A stretch of 64,000 bases of DNA, taken from the NCBI RefSeq assembly GCF_900129445.1, contig NZ_FQVT01000004.1:310001-374000 (forward strand), given 5' to 3'. Below are positions 63,938 to 64,000 of this stretch, piece after piece. Origin of the DNA: Salegentibacter echinorum. GTDB taxonomy: Bacteria > Bacteroidota > Bacteroidia > Flavobacteriales > Flavobacteriaceae. The notes beneath the pieces were generated by a model. It saw only the letters and a list, made by a program, of their open reading frames with translations, made no database searches and was not told the origin of the DNA. Both the position numbers and the translations under genes were made by a program. How positions within the stretch are numbered: the first letter of the stretch is position 1; every line of letters begins with the position of its first letter.

Positions 63938-64000
63938 ATGTATAAAGTTTTTGTTAATGATATTCCTTTAATTCTTTCAACTAAGAAAGATTTTGGTGAT
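63938..64000 (+). CDS. Nudix hydrolase, first 21 codons only
   Basis: ATG at 63938 opens a frame to the window edge: MYKVFVNDIPLILSTKKDFG, the usual start of the Nudix protein found next to pyrE in Flavobacteriia. Only the N-terminus is visible, so the Nudix box itself is not seen and the call rests on the N-terminal match and the gene order. Confidence 0.6.
   Translation, partial: MYKVFVNDIPLILSTKKDFGD

Overview
The window is chromosomal DNA of a member of the Bacteroidota, almost certainly class Flavobacteriia, family Flavobacteriaceae (a marine Gramella/Salegentibacter/Zunongwangia-like organism is my guess, not proven). The reasons are low-GC DNA, promoters of the Bacteroidota form TTTG-N19-21-TAnnTTTG, many short SPII lipoproteins (DUF4369, DUF4136, DUF6503, fasciclin), Bacteroidota-restricted families (DUF5686, DUF1573, DUF2007), malate:quinone oxidoreductase, and the gene order Nudix-pyrE-SRPBCC-birA-rsfS-ftsH-LUD-cdsA-psd-ACBP. 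It is mostly housekeeping DNA with dispersed repeats, one tRNA and two broken genes. I see no prophage, insertion sequence with an intact transposase, Cas genes or secondary-metabolite cluster.

Layout. 1-2.5 kb: 3' part of an exopolyphosphatase and a convergent Na+/alanine symporter. 2.5-4.25 kb: an array of twelve 80-bp imperfect inverted-repeat units in one orientation; in the fourth unit the loop is replaced by an intact GIY-YIG nuclease gene. 4.3-7.9 kb: release factor 3, then an idi / 6-pyruvoyl-tetrahydropterin synthase-like / peroxiredoxin cluster and a small protein. 7.94 kb: tRNA-Thr(TGT), with a duplicated 3' end downstream. 8.3-12.4 kb: mqo, a lipoprotein, a DUF819 membrane protein. 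12.8-15.6 kb: an SPFH / hydrolase / small ribbon-helix-helix / HAD operon. 15.8-20 kb: S1/P1 nuclease, AlkB, DoxX, and a hybrid histidine kinase. 20.5-24.6 kb: htpG, then a TetR-like regulator and an ABC1/AarF kinase. 24.9-25.5 kb: a toxin-antitoxin pair whose toxin is frameshifted. 25.7-35.6 kb: S9 peptidase, KAS III, small membrane proteins, DUF4136, pheT. 35.7-41.8 kb: recG, an M1 aminopeptidase and two tandem patatin-like genes. 42.1-45.9 kb: a frameshifted outer-membrane-type gene and a DUF5686 protein. 46.7-56.7 kb: smpB, DUF6503, aldehyde dehydrogenase, fasciclin, murB, aminotransferase, DUF1573, valS. 56.9-64 kb: the lipid/biotin/pyrimidine cluster listed above, ending in the first codons of a Nudix gene.

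The most unusual structure is the GIY-YIG gene nested between the two arms of one unit of its surrounding repeat array. It looks like an autonomous member of a family whose other units are gene-free hairpins. Related units lie elsewhere in the window (20.1, 24.8, 34.6 kb). A second family, with core CTCGATAATCGAG or CGGGGCGAT and a downstream hairpin, is present five times. Other points worth checking are a tRNA 3'-end direct repeat like an integration scar, two single-site frameshifts, an 11-bp-periodic direct repeat in front of the TTG-started hybrid kinase, and a 55-residue ribbon-helix-helix gene that is easy to overlook.
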